Positions 21,691-33,650 of a DNA stretch of 64,000 nt are shown in pieces; position 1 is the stretch's first letter; the number at the start of each line of letters is the position of its first letter. The notes beneath the pieces were generated by a model that had not been told where the DNA came from, did no database searches, and was given only the letters and a program-made list of their open reading frames with translations. Both the position numbers and the translations under genes were made by a program. This stretch comes from Agrypnia vestita (taxonomy: Eukaryota; Arthropoda; Insecta; Trichoptera; Phryganeidae): assembly GCA_016648135.1 (NCBI GenBank), contig JADDOH010002043.1:38846-102845 (forward strand). Reading direction: 5' to 3'.

Positions 21691-22075
21691 GTCACTGAGA
21701 CGCTCGTGTGGAAAATCTTTGGTCGATAGAGTGAGGAATGAACAAATTAGACGTGAATGCGATGCTGGCTGTAGTGTGGTAGATAGGATAAAGAAAGGAG
21801 CGCTGAGATGGTTTGGTCATGTGGAACGTACGAGTGTTGAAGGCAACAGGGATGAGGGGGTCCGCGAGAGACCTGGCACGATAAGATACTACAAGTATTT
21901 GAGGATGGCCCCGTTAAAAGCCGCAACAACCGCAGAACTTCTTTTTTTTTTTTTTTATTTGTATGAGAAGATGTATGAATTGGCCAAAGCAAAAGCGGTG
22001 TGCCAGGATAGAAGAGTGTGTTCAATCCTCTCTGCCTACCCCTGCGGGGAAACGGCGTGATGGTTAGTTAGTTAG
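21690..22075 (+). pseudogene. RTE-like non-LTR 3' end fragment
   Basis: Codes for DRVRNEQIRRECDAGCSVVD and KGALRWFGHVER, then a frameshifted stretch around a T run (21941-21957), then YELAKAKAVCQDR and a closing SAYPCGE before the stop. It parallels 26314-26910 and adds the true C-terminus that the other copy lacks. The 3' end carries a short TTAG-repeat (GTTAGTTAGTTAG). Confidence 0.7.
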
Positions 22076-22410
22076 CAATCTGTTTATTTCATAAACACTT
22101 TGATTTGAAAGTAATACAAAGGGACGTTCATTAAAAAGTCGTCTGTTTGGATATGCTGTACCTACGATTTAAATGTTTGTAGTAAAACATATTGGTTGGT
22201 ATAGGTCTTTCTTTTTGGAAGGTGTTTGGCATTAAAACACCATGCTTGCCAGACGGGTTGGTGAGTTTTGAAATTAGCCGCCATAACATAACATAACAAA
22301 TAACGGACGATGTTTGTAGCCGCCCCTTGTGGGCCAGACGATACTGTCTGTTGGTCTGCGAGAGGTATTTTATTTCCCTCCTACCCTCCACGTTTGGCGA
22401 GACACCAGAG

Positions 22411-22585
22411 TTCTGAAATGGAGACCTTGGGAAAATAAAAGGGGCGTCGGAGAACTCAAAAGGGATGGGCCGAAGATGTAGTCGCTGTGGGGGGGAAGAA
22501 ATGGCTATAACTAGCAAATAACAAGGAAGGATGGAGGGGTATGGTAGAGGCCTATATCCAGCAGTGGAGAGATGAAGGCTGAGGA
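22411..22585 (+). pseudogene. RTE-like non-LTR 3' end fragment
   Basis: Matches the last part of the 5657-6212 family (WRPWENKRG, GGCCTATATCCAGCAGTGGA, GAAGGCTGAGGAAGAAAAAG tail) with several frameshifts. Confidence 0.65.
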
Positions 22586-22596
22586 AGAAAAAGATA

Positions 22597-22765
22597 GGTC
22601 TTTTGATTTAAGAAAGACAATCGAATTAGTATGTGTAAGCCGTGCGTGCGACGCACATTGTTTCGTTGTGTTTGTGTGGGTACATACACCAACACAACGA
22701 AACAATGTGCCTCGTACGCACGGCTCGACATACTAATTCGATTGTCTTTCTTAAATGGTAAGACC
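22597..22765. mobile_element. Short hairpin miniature element flanked by TA
   Basis: A 169-bp near-perfect hairpin. Ends are GGTCTT/AAGACC with TA on each side (22595-22596 and 22766-22767). The arms include AAGAAAGACAATCGAATTAG and GCACATTGTTTCGTTGTG, closing on a short GT-rich loop. It sits directly after the tail of an RTE-like fragment. Confidence 0.7.
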
Positions 22766-23154
22766 TATAGTTGTACTTACGTATAGTACGTAGACATGTA
22801 CATGTTACGTTGTAAATGTTCTATGTCCACGTTGTTTACGGCATTTTAGGCGGCGTGGTGACAGCGGACAGTCTCTTCTATGTTCCAAATTCTCCGCGAG
22901 TCAAATTTGTTCTCTTCACAAACTCTACATTAGTGAACTAGTGCAACGCCACGTCCTTTCTGTAGTCCTTTCCATAATCGATGCGCAATCTCTTTCAAAA
23001 AGGGCGTGAATTTAACTAAAAAAATATTAAACTACTTTTATATTAAAGCGAAATTGGTGAAACTTATTTTTAAATAATCTAAGATAGTCCTATTAAGCAT
23101 AATTGAGCTATACTTTAGATGTCTCATAGAGATGAATATTATTTTTTATGAGAT

Positions 23155-23430
23155 AGTAGGTATGGAAGTCTTTTTTGGGTGTTCAGAGAGCCTACGACCA
23201 ATCGTACGGCTGACTTAAGTGATCACTTTAACAGTGTAACCATCAGTTCACCAGTTCCACCCATGATAGACTATCTACCACGTCTATCAAATTTTTGGAA
23301 GTTGTGTATATATTTATCTTGCACACCTTGTTTCGTATATGAGTTGCATTTATATTACCGCCACCTGCAGCCGAAAACTTTGTCATTCCCATAATCCAAT
23401 ATAGATGTCACTATTGAAAATGAGATATAT
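23155..23430 (+). repeat. Dispersed repeat family R2, copy 2
   Basis: GTAGGTATGGAAGTC, GGCTGACTTAAGTGATCAC, CCACCCATGATAGA, ATTTTTGGAAGTTGTGTATA align in order with 17110-17400. Confidence 0.6.
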
Positions 23431-23439
23431 AGATATTTT

Positions 23440-24380
23440 GATTGGAGTTTTTAAAGCAACATTCTTTATATGTGTATTATCACATTCTTTCGAATTATAG
23501 CCGCATCCGGTCCGTTTGTTAGCGCTAGTATTACGTATTTCATTCATATTTATTTATGGGCTATTTTGGGTTGTGAATTGAATCGCCCTTTCACGGGCAC
23601 TTTTCCCTACTACGGGTTTCGATATCCTTTCTCCGTAGGGTGTAATTAATAACTTTACTAACCGATGTTTAATATAGTGAAAAAAAAGTGTCCTGTCAAT
23701 TCACTGCATAAAGCATAAATGGATTCCTCGTTCAAGAAAATGAATAACATTGTTCCAAGCTAGATTAAGACGAGATTGTTTTTCTATCTTTTGATCGTTT
23801 TACTCTGGCTGCTGTACTGCAGCATCATTATTCCAGTTGATTGAATTATCTGAGTGCATCTTGCACGATAGGTGGCACTCCCGGTGCAGTCCTGCTGATG
23901 GAGAATCTGACCAGCCCGCCCGGTGCACTTGGGGATTGACTCGTCCGCGCACATGAAGCTCAAGCCTGTTTATGATCCTCGTTTTTAATATCGTGGGATT
24001 CGTAATTGTGCAGACGAACAGTTTTATTTGAGGGCAGCAATATCAGACCGAGGTATTTCAGAGATGAATACAAAAAACCTGTCACTACTCGAGGAAATTA
24101 TTCTGGAATCTGTAAAGTCCACATCTTATTGGGAATGAGTTTTCACCATACACACGTGTATAAATAAATATTAAACTTTTAAATATAGATATTGCTGTCT
24201 TAATAAGTGGATATTAACTATGATGTTTCAGTCTAAAATTGAAACCAACTCTCAGTTTAGTTTAGAAGTTTAGAAGCGGTCATTTGATTGATTGGTTGAA
24301 GTGTATGTTGCTACCTGTACTTTTATGATTGGAAACATGTTTTTGGAAGGGATAGAGCTATATTTCCCATAAAATACCGA
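23440..24380. other. No gene seen
   Basis: Intergenic; no supported feature. Confidence 0.4.
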
Positions 24381-24392
24381 ATCGTTGCATTC

Positions 24393-24932
24393 CAGGGTTC
24401 GAAGAAATCTGACTTTTATACTTAAAATCTGCGTTTTTGATATATATCCGATATATATCAAAACTTTTTTTCTCCTTTTTTGCACACGTCGATTGATACA
24501 AACTCGAAATAATTCGGAAATTTATTTTATTATTTTGTGAAGTATTATTTATTAAATAAATGAATTGCATACTGAAAAAGCTTGTATATGCAATTATTAT
24601 ATTTAAGTTATAAAAGTTGCTCTTTCTAATGTAGGTGTTTCTTTGTGTGAAATAAAAAACGGATTATATGAAACAAATTTAACTTTTATTTCGTATTCGA
24701 TATTCGAACTTACTGTGTCGTTCGTTATATAGCGTATACCAAAAAAAAAACCTAGCACTTTTTAAAATACAGCTAGCGCCTCCTAGTAACGACCAAAGAT
24801 ATAAAAAAAACAACCTGTAGCATTTTTTTTAAATACAAGTAGTGCCATCTAACGACCGCAGAAAGTTTTTTGGATGTATATCAAAAATAAAAATCATGCC
24901 ATAAATATCGTGATATATATCCTCGAACCCTG
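24393..24932. mobile_element. Non-autonomous hAT-like element 2
   Basis: A 540-bp element between perfect 8-bp direct repeats TTGCATTC (24385-24392 and 24933-24940). Terminal inverted repeats are CAGGGTTCGAAGA and CAGGGTTCGAGGA. Near the left end is the palindrome GATATATATCCGATATATAT; a related GATATATATC motif lies just inside the right end. No transposase. It sits about 200 bp upstream of a host exon, in an intron. Confidence 0.85.
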
Positions 24933-25131
24933 TTGCATTCTAAGTTAGTTATTCTCGGTGACTGCATTAAATTTTTTATTTATATTTCTACCTTTGCTTT
25001 TGTACCTCTTATTTTATTTTCAATGTCATCAGGATCGAAACCTCTGGCGACGACCTGCTCGAGGGCGCACACGTCTTCAGCCTCACTGTCCATGTTTGCC
25101 GTTTTGCTGATGGTACCGTCTCTCTCCCCAG

Positions 25132-25385
25132 GTTACCTGCTGACGAGGGTGGAAGGCAAGATCGGGTCCCCCGAGAAGCCGCTGTCCGACCTGGGGCTGA
25201 TCTCGTACCGCTCCTACTGGAAGGACGTGCTGCTGCAGCACCTGTGCGCGCACCCCGGCGCGCTGCTCTCCATCAGGGACATGTCGCAGGAGATGGCCAT
25301 CAACTCCTACGACATCGTCAGCACGCTGCAGGCCCTCGGCATGATGAAGTACTGGAAAGGGAAGCACATCATTCTCAAGAGACAG
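25132..25385 (+). CDS. KAT7 (chameau): MYST histone acetyltransferase KAT7/HBO1-like, penultimate exon
   Basis: This exon encodes the C-terminal part of a MYST acetyltransferase catalytic domain: [55 protein letters not shown], then [20 protein letters not shown]. In metazoan KAT7/HBO1 this segment follows the acetyl-CoA-binding core; the DIVSTLQAL and YWKGKH motifs favour KAT7 over KAT6, whose equivalent reads differently. The acceptor is CTCTCCCCAG (AG 25130-25131) in phase 1: the split codon A|GT would give the Ser of the family's DFSYLL. The donor is CAG|GTCAGT at 25386, phase 0. KAT7 acetylates histone H3/H4 in BRPF/JADE-ING complexes (known of the family). Exon boundaries are read from sequence; earlier exons were not found. 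Confidence 0.93.
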
Positions 25386-25499
25386 GTCAGTTTGCACGCC
25401 TAGCGCTAAAATAATCACAAATTTTATTCGAGGCCTAGAAATATTGTTCGTCCACAATTTTTCTCATCAGAATCAATCAGAATTAACGAGTGGATAATT

Positions 25500-26185
25500 G
25501 AAGACCCCATGGCAAGAAGTTGATAACTAACATTCAACTCATTTTGAGATAATTAGACATTTGCATTTCGCCTTTGGAAAATATGTTTTATTGCTAATTC
25601 AAGATTAATTTTTATTGATTTATGTCACTAAAATATCAAAAAAGTATTTACAAAGTAAAAAAAAACGCATTTATGCACAAAAAAATAAAAATATACTAAT
25701 TTTCCGTAAAAGAATGTAGTTAACAACCATATTTTCGCCTCTGGCACTCATTTTTAATAGAATAACACCTTTTTAAAATTGGTAAAACACGAACATCAAA
25801 CAACCCTTCAAATCCTATCCGTTTTTACCATCCATTAACCAAAATTACAAAATACCTGGAATGTTAATTAATAATACAAAACATGGTATGTACCATTTAA
25901 TAATAATGAAAAATAATATATAAGTAGGTACATATTTTAATAGTCTTCAAATAAAAACAAATATATGAATATTCCATACAATATTCCAATCAAATTAAAA
26001 GGCAAGATGGTGTTAATTTCAGAATGATGGCATGAACATGTTATTTTTGAAGATAACATGTTCTTCCCATTAGTAACTGATTTGATTTTTATGAAAAAGT
26101 GTAGTTAACATGTTCATCCCTATGATTTAAACATTTTATAATTTTTTTTAAGTTCTGAATAACAACTTCTTGCCATGGGGTCTTC
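25500..26185. mobile_element. Miniature inverted-repeat element, copy 1
   Basis: A 686-bp element with perfect 23-bp terminal inverted repeats starting GAAGACCCCATGGCAAGAAG, flanked by AATT on both sides (25496-25499 and 26186-26189). An internal hairpin AACATGTTAT/ATAACATGTT lies near 26037-26064. Non-coding. A second copy at 42748-43505 shares the ends and most of the interior; this copy lacks about 100 bp before the right end. Confidence 0.85.
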
Positions 26186-26313
26186 AATTGTTTACTGTGT
26201 ATATTGAAAAAAATATATACATTTTTTTAAATGCATAAATGCGTGACAAGTGAATGTTACGTGAATTAAAAAATACTTTTCAATAAAACAAAGTTGACAT
26301 ACTAGTAGCCAAT

Positions 26314-26910
26314 CAATGTTTGGAACAAGTAGATGAGTTTGTGTACTTGGGAAGTATGTTTGATAGAAGAGGGTATGTTGAGAAAGATATAGAGAGGAGA
26401 GTGACTGCCGGGAATAGGGCGAACGGTGCTTTGAATGCAATAATTTCTAATAGAAATATGTCTACCGAGGCAAAACTAGCGGTTTATAATGCAGTTCTGG
26501 TACCGACACTAACGTATGGAAGTGAAGCCTGGAGCTGGCAGAAGAGGAACAAAAGTAGATTGAATGCAGTGGAGATGAGATCCCTTAGACGTATGTGTGG
26601 CAAATCCATGTATGATAGAGTAAAGAATGAAGATATTAGGAATGAGTGTAAAACTGATCGTAGCATAATACACAGAATACAAATAGGGTCGCTCAGGTGG
26701 TTTGGGCATGTTGAGCGAATGAATGAGGAAAGAATGGTAAGAAAGATATATAATGCAAGTGTTGACGGCGCCAGAAAGAGAGGGCGACCATGGAAGACGT
26801 GGCCTGACCAGATTAACGAGATACTGGAAGATGGTCCTGTTAGAAGCCTCAACAACCGGCGAGCTTGCATGCGAAGATGTATGAATGTAGATGAAGCGAA
26901 TGTCAACCTT
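26314..26910 (+). pseudogene. RTE-like non-LTR retrotransposon, C-terminal fragment
   Basis: About 200 open codons: EQVDEFVYLGSMFDRRG, AVLVPTLTYGSEAWSW, EMRSLRRMCGKSMYDRVKNE, GSLRWFGHVERM, GRPWKTWPDQI and a Cys/Arg-rich end. This is the region downstream of the RT core in RTE-type elements. No endonuclease or catalytic YADD region, no own start codon and no natural C-terminus. It lies in the sense orientation in the KAT7-like intron. Confidence 0.8.
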
Positions 26911-27122
26911 TATCAAAATATGTATTTTTACTACGTTCGGCGAATTACGATTTTTCCAGGTGTAGAATTTTGGGTTTAAAGTTGTGGGCAAACTATATTT
27001 ATCAATAGGTCGCATGTAATTGACCTTTGTTTCGACTTATCTTTATGTTTCCATTCACAAAATTGTATGTTGACCTGTAGCAGATCTTTATCCTTGTTTT
27101 GAATTAGTTTTTTCCGGCGCAG

Positions 27123-27239
27123 GACGTCCTGGACGAGTACAAGGAGCGGGTGAAGCGGCGGGGACAGGTCAAGCAGATAGACCCCGCCTGCCTGCGGTGG
27201 ACCCCCTTCGTGCCGCCCTCCTCCCAGGGGAACTCCTGA
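27123..27239 (+). CDS. KAT7 (chameau): MYST histone acetyltransferase KAT7/HBO1-like, terminal exon
   Basis: The last 38 codons plus TGA (27237-27239). The acceptor is TTTTTTCCGGCGCAG, phase 0, matching the donor phase of the previous exon. The peptide begins DVLDEYKERVKRR and includes KQIDPACLRWTPFVPP, closely paralleling the end of KAT7 proteins (DLIDEW..., MDPSCLKWTPP). This confirms the KAT7 assignment and strand. The exon is much more GC-rich than the surrounding intron. Confidence 0.92.
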   Translation, partial: DVLDEYKERVKRRGQVKQIDPACLRWTPFVPPSSQGNS

Positions 27240-28440
27240 GCACCCCGGCCGTCTTGGCAGGCGCTCCCAGCCGCCGAAGGTGCCCCCCGCGAGACGTGAG
27301 AGGAGAACAGACGACAGAGAACAGATCCGACCGGACTGATGACTCGATTCGACGCAACAGTTCTTCCAAGGGCGCTTCAGCAATAGAGTCGTCGGAATCT
27401 CTCGATCAACAAAATACTTCACTCGCATTGAATCAGAAAAACTTCTGGTCGATCCGTTTCTTCGTCCGCGCGAGTCACGCAGGTCTAGTGCAATAATGAC
27501 GTTTTCGTGAACAGTTGACAGACATCGTGTATATTACATTGTAATTATCAAAATAATGTAATTATGTGTAAACGCAGTGGTGTACATATTTGTAAGTAAT
27601 GGTCCGCGTATAGTTTGAACAATGAAATGATAATTAATATTGAATCATGTGATGATTAATTTATTTATGTATTGTGTAGTCTGTTGTTAATTTTAATTAC
27701 CTCCGTTTCTTTTCTCAGCCTTCGGATCATTCTCGCGATACTACTTATCAGTTACAATTCTCCATCGCTGGTAATATTGCCACCAATCCAGCAAAATCTA
27801 TGACGATTATAATTGATTAAAAAATGTGCGCAGTTTTTAAACTGCCCGTGTCAATTTGATGAATTATGCTTAGCATGTGATTAGCATATCCTGTATTTGT
27901 GATGGGCGGTCGTGTTCTCAATGAGTTGTTGCATTTATTTTTTTTACTTTTCTCTCTCGGTGGCGAGTGTGCATTCTGTTCCGAGTATTTCTTTCACCAT
28001 TCTCGACAAGACAATCAAACGTGTAATTATTTAACGATATAAAAATGTTGTTTTCGTATAAATATGGTATTAGTAGTTAGTAGAATATTCGGTAGGCCCG
28101 CGCGTCACCACCCTTGTGAAGTTTTGTTATTTTTATATAAGTTAAGGATGGATGTAATTCATTTACACTGTTTGTACATATAGACTAGTAAATTATTATT
28201 AAATAATTTATAAGCGCAGTGATTTTGTACTACAAGTGATCTCTATAATGTAGGGAATCGAATATGTTTCTTTTGTCGGTAATGGAAGCTGATGTAGTCG
28301 CGTGATGCTCGAGGAACCCTTTTCGTGATTTATCGTTTCAAATATATTTTTGATGATTCGTGTTTTATATTAATTTATTTATATTATTGAGCTTATTCAT
28401 ATTTTGCAGCATTGAAATAGCTCACCGTTGCAAGTAAAGG
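27240..28440 (+). other. Probable 3' UTR and flank of the KAT7-like gene
   Basis: Downstream of the stop no other gene is visible. The first about 250 bp stay GC-rich and then the sequence turns AT-rich. A variant poly(A) signal ATTAAA lies at 28198-28203, but the true cleavage site cannot be fixed from sequence. Confidence 0.45.
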
Positions 28441-28459
28441 AAAAAAAAAAAAAAAAAAA
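28441..28459. repeat. A19 tract
   Basis: An uninterrupted run of 19 A. It could be the tail of a retroposed transcript or a simple repeat; no target duplication was found. Confidence 0.7.
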
Positions 28460-29543
28460 GATTCCATTTGGGATATTTGACATGTCATCAACATACTATT
28501 ATACTATACAATCAGTCCTAACACTTTATACGAGTTTTTAATAATTATTTTCAACATTATTAAAGATAGTGTTACAAATTATTTACATCATCCCCTTTTC
28601 ATGCAATGTGCAAATTTTGTGAAGTCCATTCAAAGTCTCTTTCTAATTGTATGTTTGCATTAGCTCCCTTTTTACCGTGAGCCTTAGACCTAATTGGAGA
28701 CTTTTGTTTCAGCCTTTGCCCCTAAAAACCCTTCGACAGCTTTGTTGCTGACTCTACGATATGTTTATTTGAAGTATACCGAAAGGCTTTTGTAGAAACA
28801 ATCTTTGTCTACGATACACTCTGATAGACTTTCGTGATAGTTTGCAGCGAAGGAACCGAGATATCTGGTGTGTTGTTCGGTTATACAATATGACCGATAT
28901 GTCTTAACTTTAAATTATGAATTTTAGCATATTTTCGTTTAAAGATTAATTCATTAAAAAACTGATTGAGAAACTTATATAATATGTTTATTACTGATGA
29001 ACTCTTTTCAATCGCAAAATGTATTCTCAATGTAATATTGTGAGAGTTTCAAAAATGAAAAGAAAACTAAAAATACCATGAGGTGAATGAATTAATTCAG
29101 AATTTTGATTTCAAACCCCCATTTTCTGCCATCTTTACCGGCCCGCCCTCTCAACTACAACGGAGATTGGACTAATGGTTCCCCAGCATCACGCGACCGC
29201 GCCAGCACTGTGTGTGTAATATTAAAGTGCAAATCTGTAAACTGTAAGCTAATAAATAATTTATGATTATAGAGTAATTATTTAGATATATGAAAATGAA
29301 ATTCTTTACTATAATTACTATTTAATTTATATCGTTATATATTTTTAACAAGAATTTTTTATTGTGAATGGATCGACGTTTACAAGCCGAGTGAATATAT
29401 ATTTTTATTGACTTAAGTTAAGCTGGACTGACTTTTTATGTAAAAATAATTAAGTTCATATTTATTATTTTTATTGTTTCACGCGTCCTCCCCCCCTCCC
29501 CCCATCTATTCATCCATATTTATTCATTAACGAAATCGTCAGA

Positions 29544-29750
29544 TGTCACAAGGTTCGTAACAAATTTATTATAATTAATTTGTCCCGGATCAAAACTTTG
29601 TATCCCGAAATATTTTATTTCCTGAGATTGTACCCCAATCTTTTAAATTTGCAGAAAAGTTAATGTATTAAAATGTTTACAATATCTTGTACTTACTGTG
29701 AAAACTAAGCCTTGTGGTACAAGGGTATCAAATGGCGCCCAACGTGGGGC
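29544..29750 (+). mobile_element. LTR retrotransposon remnant: possible LTR end plus primer-binding site
   Basis: 29733-29750 reads TGGCGCCCAACGTGGGGC, the exact complement (from memory) of the 3' end of tRNA-Lys(CUU) and a known type of LTR-retrotransposon primer-binding site. It is preceded two bases away by a TATCA ending, as expected for an LTR terminus in ...CA. The LTR start is a guess: TGTCACAAGG at 29544. No gag or pol follows, so the element is reduced to a stub. Confidence 0.45.
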
Positions 29751-32700
29751 CATATTTAATACAAAGGTATTAATTGGGCTTAGCTCAAAAATAACTAGCT
29801 TGACTATATTTTGTGTAAATGTGTAACGTGTGTCTCTCCACGAGCCGACATTCACTGAACCCAATCGATACCCCTGTATCGATTTATATTTTTTTAAATG
29901 TTTAACTATTCATCAGGTCCACTACAATATTTTATTTATAATGTTTAAACACACTTTTATATAGTATTACTTTACTGGTGACGTTAAGAAACTAAAATAT
30001 TTAGTTTATTCAGCGATTCTCTGTGTTAAACTAAATTGTCAATTGCACACATGTTCCCGGAAAAGTGATCCCGGGAATTGATTCACTTTTTTCTTTATTG
30101 CTTTTTAGTTTGTTGTATTAGGGTAGACCCGCCTCTTCTACGAAGAGTATAGTAATCAGCAGAAGGGCCATTTTCAGTTGTTCTGGTACTCTGCAAAGAT
30201 TCGATACATATTTTTAGTGGCACATTTGTTGTATTTAATTAGGTTCTATTCAAGCCAATATATATTATTTTAAATACTGTCAATTAAAAAATTAATGAAG
30301 TACTAAAAATGTGCTGTTGGTTACGATACTTAACACAAGAAAGGCCGAGACTAAAATTTGCATTATAAAAATGACGCAACTCTCCATTATAGTTTTTTTT
30401 TTACATATTTGTATGACGCGAAAAACTCTTTTGTTTCTATTTTTATATCATTTATATTGTCAAAAAATTCTGACGTCATTATATTTATTAGCATTTTCAC
30501 CTGTTCAGCCGGTGTTTTTATTAAATTTATCCGCATTATTGATTAACCTCCTGTTTATGTGGTTAGTAATGGTGCATGTGTGTGTGCGTGTGCGCGAGGG
30601 GTCTCTGACCTTACCGGGGCCTTGGCGGATACACAAATATAATCATCTCGGCAGATGACAGCCGCCCGACTCTTGAGACGGCTGCCAAATACGTCACTCT
30701 GTGAAACATCTCCAAAGCCGTTTAATAAACATTACTGTCGAGCGATTAACGTCCTTTATCAGTTTACTGTTAAACATTACCAATGTACGAACGCTAAAAA
30801 TAATGTTATAAATGTGAAATGTTAAGGATTGACCAGCTGTCCAAAATTGTTTATATATTCCATGTTAAATAATTAGCGCAATGTACCAAAACCGAAAATC
30901 ATGGATTTATGAATTTTATTTAGAAACATAATGAACAAATTAATAAACCGTTTTATTTGATCAATACAAATTAGTGTCTAATGATTCAGTTTTAACAGGA
31001 CGCGAAAGAACTTAGTTGTCTGATTAGGAGGAAGCAAGAATAATAATTAGGAAAAAAGCATAGATTTTTAAGTTTTTCACCAACAAAACATCCGCTTTCG
31101 TGAAAATCTATGCTTTTTGTGTTTTCCACCAATTAAAACATTCGTTTTCGTGAAAATCTATTATTTTAGCTCAACTATAACTACTGATCAAACAACTGGC
31201 CCTTAGCTGCTCGAAGTGTACGAGATCTGATAGTTTCAAACATACTTATAAATTCTTCCGTTTGCTTGGTGGGTGCCCTAAAAACCAACGAAGTACGTAA
31301 TAGGTATGAGATGGGCTTGAATGTGAAAATTAGAGATTGCATTTCCTGAATATTTTCTTATCGTGTTTCTTATTTTCACTGCCGACGGACAAGGTCACCG
31401 TTGAACTCTTTCGAGAATCAAAATCGGATGCCTGTTTAATAATGTTCGTAATATCGAGATGAAAATACCATAAGACCCGGTCTGATCTTAGACCGCAGAA
31501 ACCCTCAGAATAAACACCCTCTTGAATTTTGCATCGCCGGAGCTTTTCAGCCGAGTGCCCGAATCTGAATTGGAACATCTCGAAGCGAATGGCGCTCCTC
31601 AGCAAATGAAACAAAAACAGAGATGGAATATTTGATTAATCCCGGGGAAAATAAATGTTCATTTCGCGTCCATTCCCGGGCATGCCGCTGGTGCAAGCAC
31701 AATTGTTCTGATATTGCAGAAAGATCTATTTTACGTCTGCTTGTGTAGTACAATGTGAATAAAATTAACTTGAATTGAAGGTTTAAGACGGATATAAAAG
31801 TTAAATGTTACCAAAGTATCGTAATTTTATATAAAAATTTGGACTTTTATAGAAAATAAGTTTAAAAAAAATAGTAACATGTAAAAAGTTTTTGTTTTGT
31901 TTTCTTGGTGTCGAAATACGTTTTTCGCATTCCTGTAATTTACCTTTTTATCCATTTCAGCTCTTCATTAGAATCTATTTACGTCACTTGTTTTTGATGA
32001 ACAAATCGTTATCTTTCTACAGAGTTTTGGAAATACCATAAGATAGGAGAAATTCGGGTAAATGCGATCTTCAAAAAGGATTACGAGCAAGAACGGATTA
32101 TTTTAATGGATCAAATGAGCGTACGGCTCTGATTAGACCGGATACGACCAGAAAATATGAGTAGTGCAGGAGTGGTATGACGTCATGTACGTAAGAATGT
32201 GAAAATTGAGATAAGAATGCGATTGTGTTTCAACTCTTCGCTTGAATTTGTCTGTTTCATCCCATTTCGTATGTTCTTGGAGATGTTTCACCGAATCGAC
32301 AAAATGCTTTGACGCCTTTCGATTGGTTGAGAAGTATTTCGATTAACTGCATAATATTTTATGGGTGAATTTAAAATGTTCAAGTCGTGTGTCGTGCTAC
32401 ACGTGTTAAACATGTATACATTTCAGAACGGACCAATCAGTGATTCATTTAAAATATGATTGAATTACCTGGGAAACAGATCGAGAATTGCCCGAAAATC
32501 ACAATTGCATTTATAATAGATTAATAACGGAACTGCATTTTATGGTTAACGACCCCTTTCCCCCCGCCTCTTCCACTAAATAATACAATTAAAAACATAT
32601 ATTTTATTTCCATAATAAAAACACATAAACTACATTTTTGGGTGACCTTGGCACGTTTATTTATGTACCATTAAAAACATATGAATGTAAAAAGGTAATG

Positions 32701-33650
32701 ACTTTTAAAATCATTTTCAAGGTTGATGGAATTTTTTTAACTAACTATACATAAATATATGAGTTTTAATCTCCTTCTAATTTTTGTACATTGACCATAC
32801 AGTTTTAAGAACAGTCTGAGGCGTATATCTTTCCTGTTCCTAGATATTAGAATTTTTTTAGAATTCCACGTTTATTACTTTGTACCTGGTATGATCAATT
32901 TTACGTTTATCCTTGAAAATATGCAATAATACTTGCAAATGCAAATTTACTGAATTTCGATGACCTTGATACAATTATTTGTATTTCGATTCGCTATTTT
33001 GAAATATTGAACATACAACTTGAACATTTTGAACCCAAATTTTGAAAAAAAAAAAAAAGTATTGTTACACCTGTGTATATACATTCCGTTGTAACGGAGT
33101 TGTCCAGGCTATTTATATTATATATAATTGGTTTGTTTCTTTCTGTACATAGGTTCGGCTTGACTTTTCTACCTGTGTCTCGGTGACGTAAATTGTCGTG
33201 TTTAGTACTATTAATTATTGTTGAACTTGTAAAGTAACGTTTGTACATTTGTCATATTAAGATTTACGTATATTATAATATGCATAGTATATTTTCGTTG
33301 CTCACCTAATCCCGGGAGATTATCGTGGAAAATAATTATTTATGTCTGTGTTGACTGCACCACCGCGCTCGGGTGCTCGCCACGGACCATCGTTTTCGGA
33401 AAATGTTGGTGGAGCCTTTCGCAACACTTTTGCATCTGTAACATTGATGATAAATTTTCTTTAATTTTTAAATCATCTATATATTTTGCGTCATTATTTC
33501 ACTTTCATTAGACATATCATGTTTTATTATACGGGATATCTCGTATCAAATAGCTTAAACTTCGGTGGAGTTTTATTCATTCAATTTTGAATAGAAAATA
33601 TTCATTAAAATGAAATTTAGCCAGTTACGGCTTATTGTAAAACATTTTAC
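29751..33650. other. Gene-free stretch
   Basis: AT-rich with no supported gene. A diverged tandem pair sits at about 31045-31165 (CATAGATTTTTAAG...TTTCGTGAAAATCTATGC, repeated with small changes). Short ORFs are scattered and unrelated to anything I recognise. Confidence 0.4.

Larger units (their letters stand above)
25386..27122 (+). other. Intron of the KAT7-like gene
   Basis: The 1737-bp intron starts GTCAGT and ends GGCGCAG. Most of it is transposon: a foldback-ended element (25500-26185) and an RTE-like fragment (26314-26910). Confidence 0.88.

Noticed and set aside
25083..25457. Minus-strand ORF across the KAT7-like exon
   Set aside because: Antisense to a well-supported exon; no homology.
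26484..27015. Minus-strand ORFs opposite the RTE-like fragment
   Set aside because: Antisense shadows of the retrotransposon frame.
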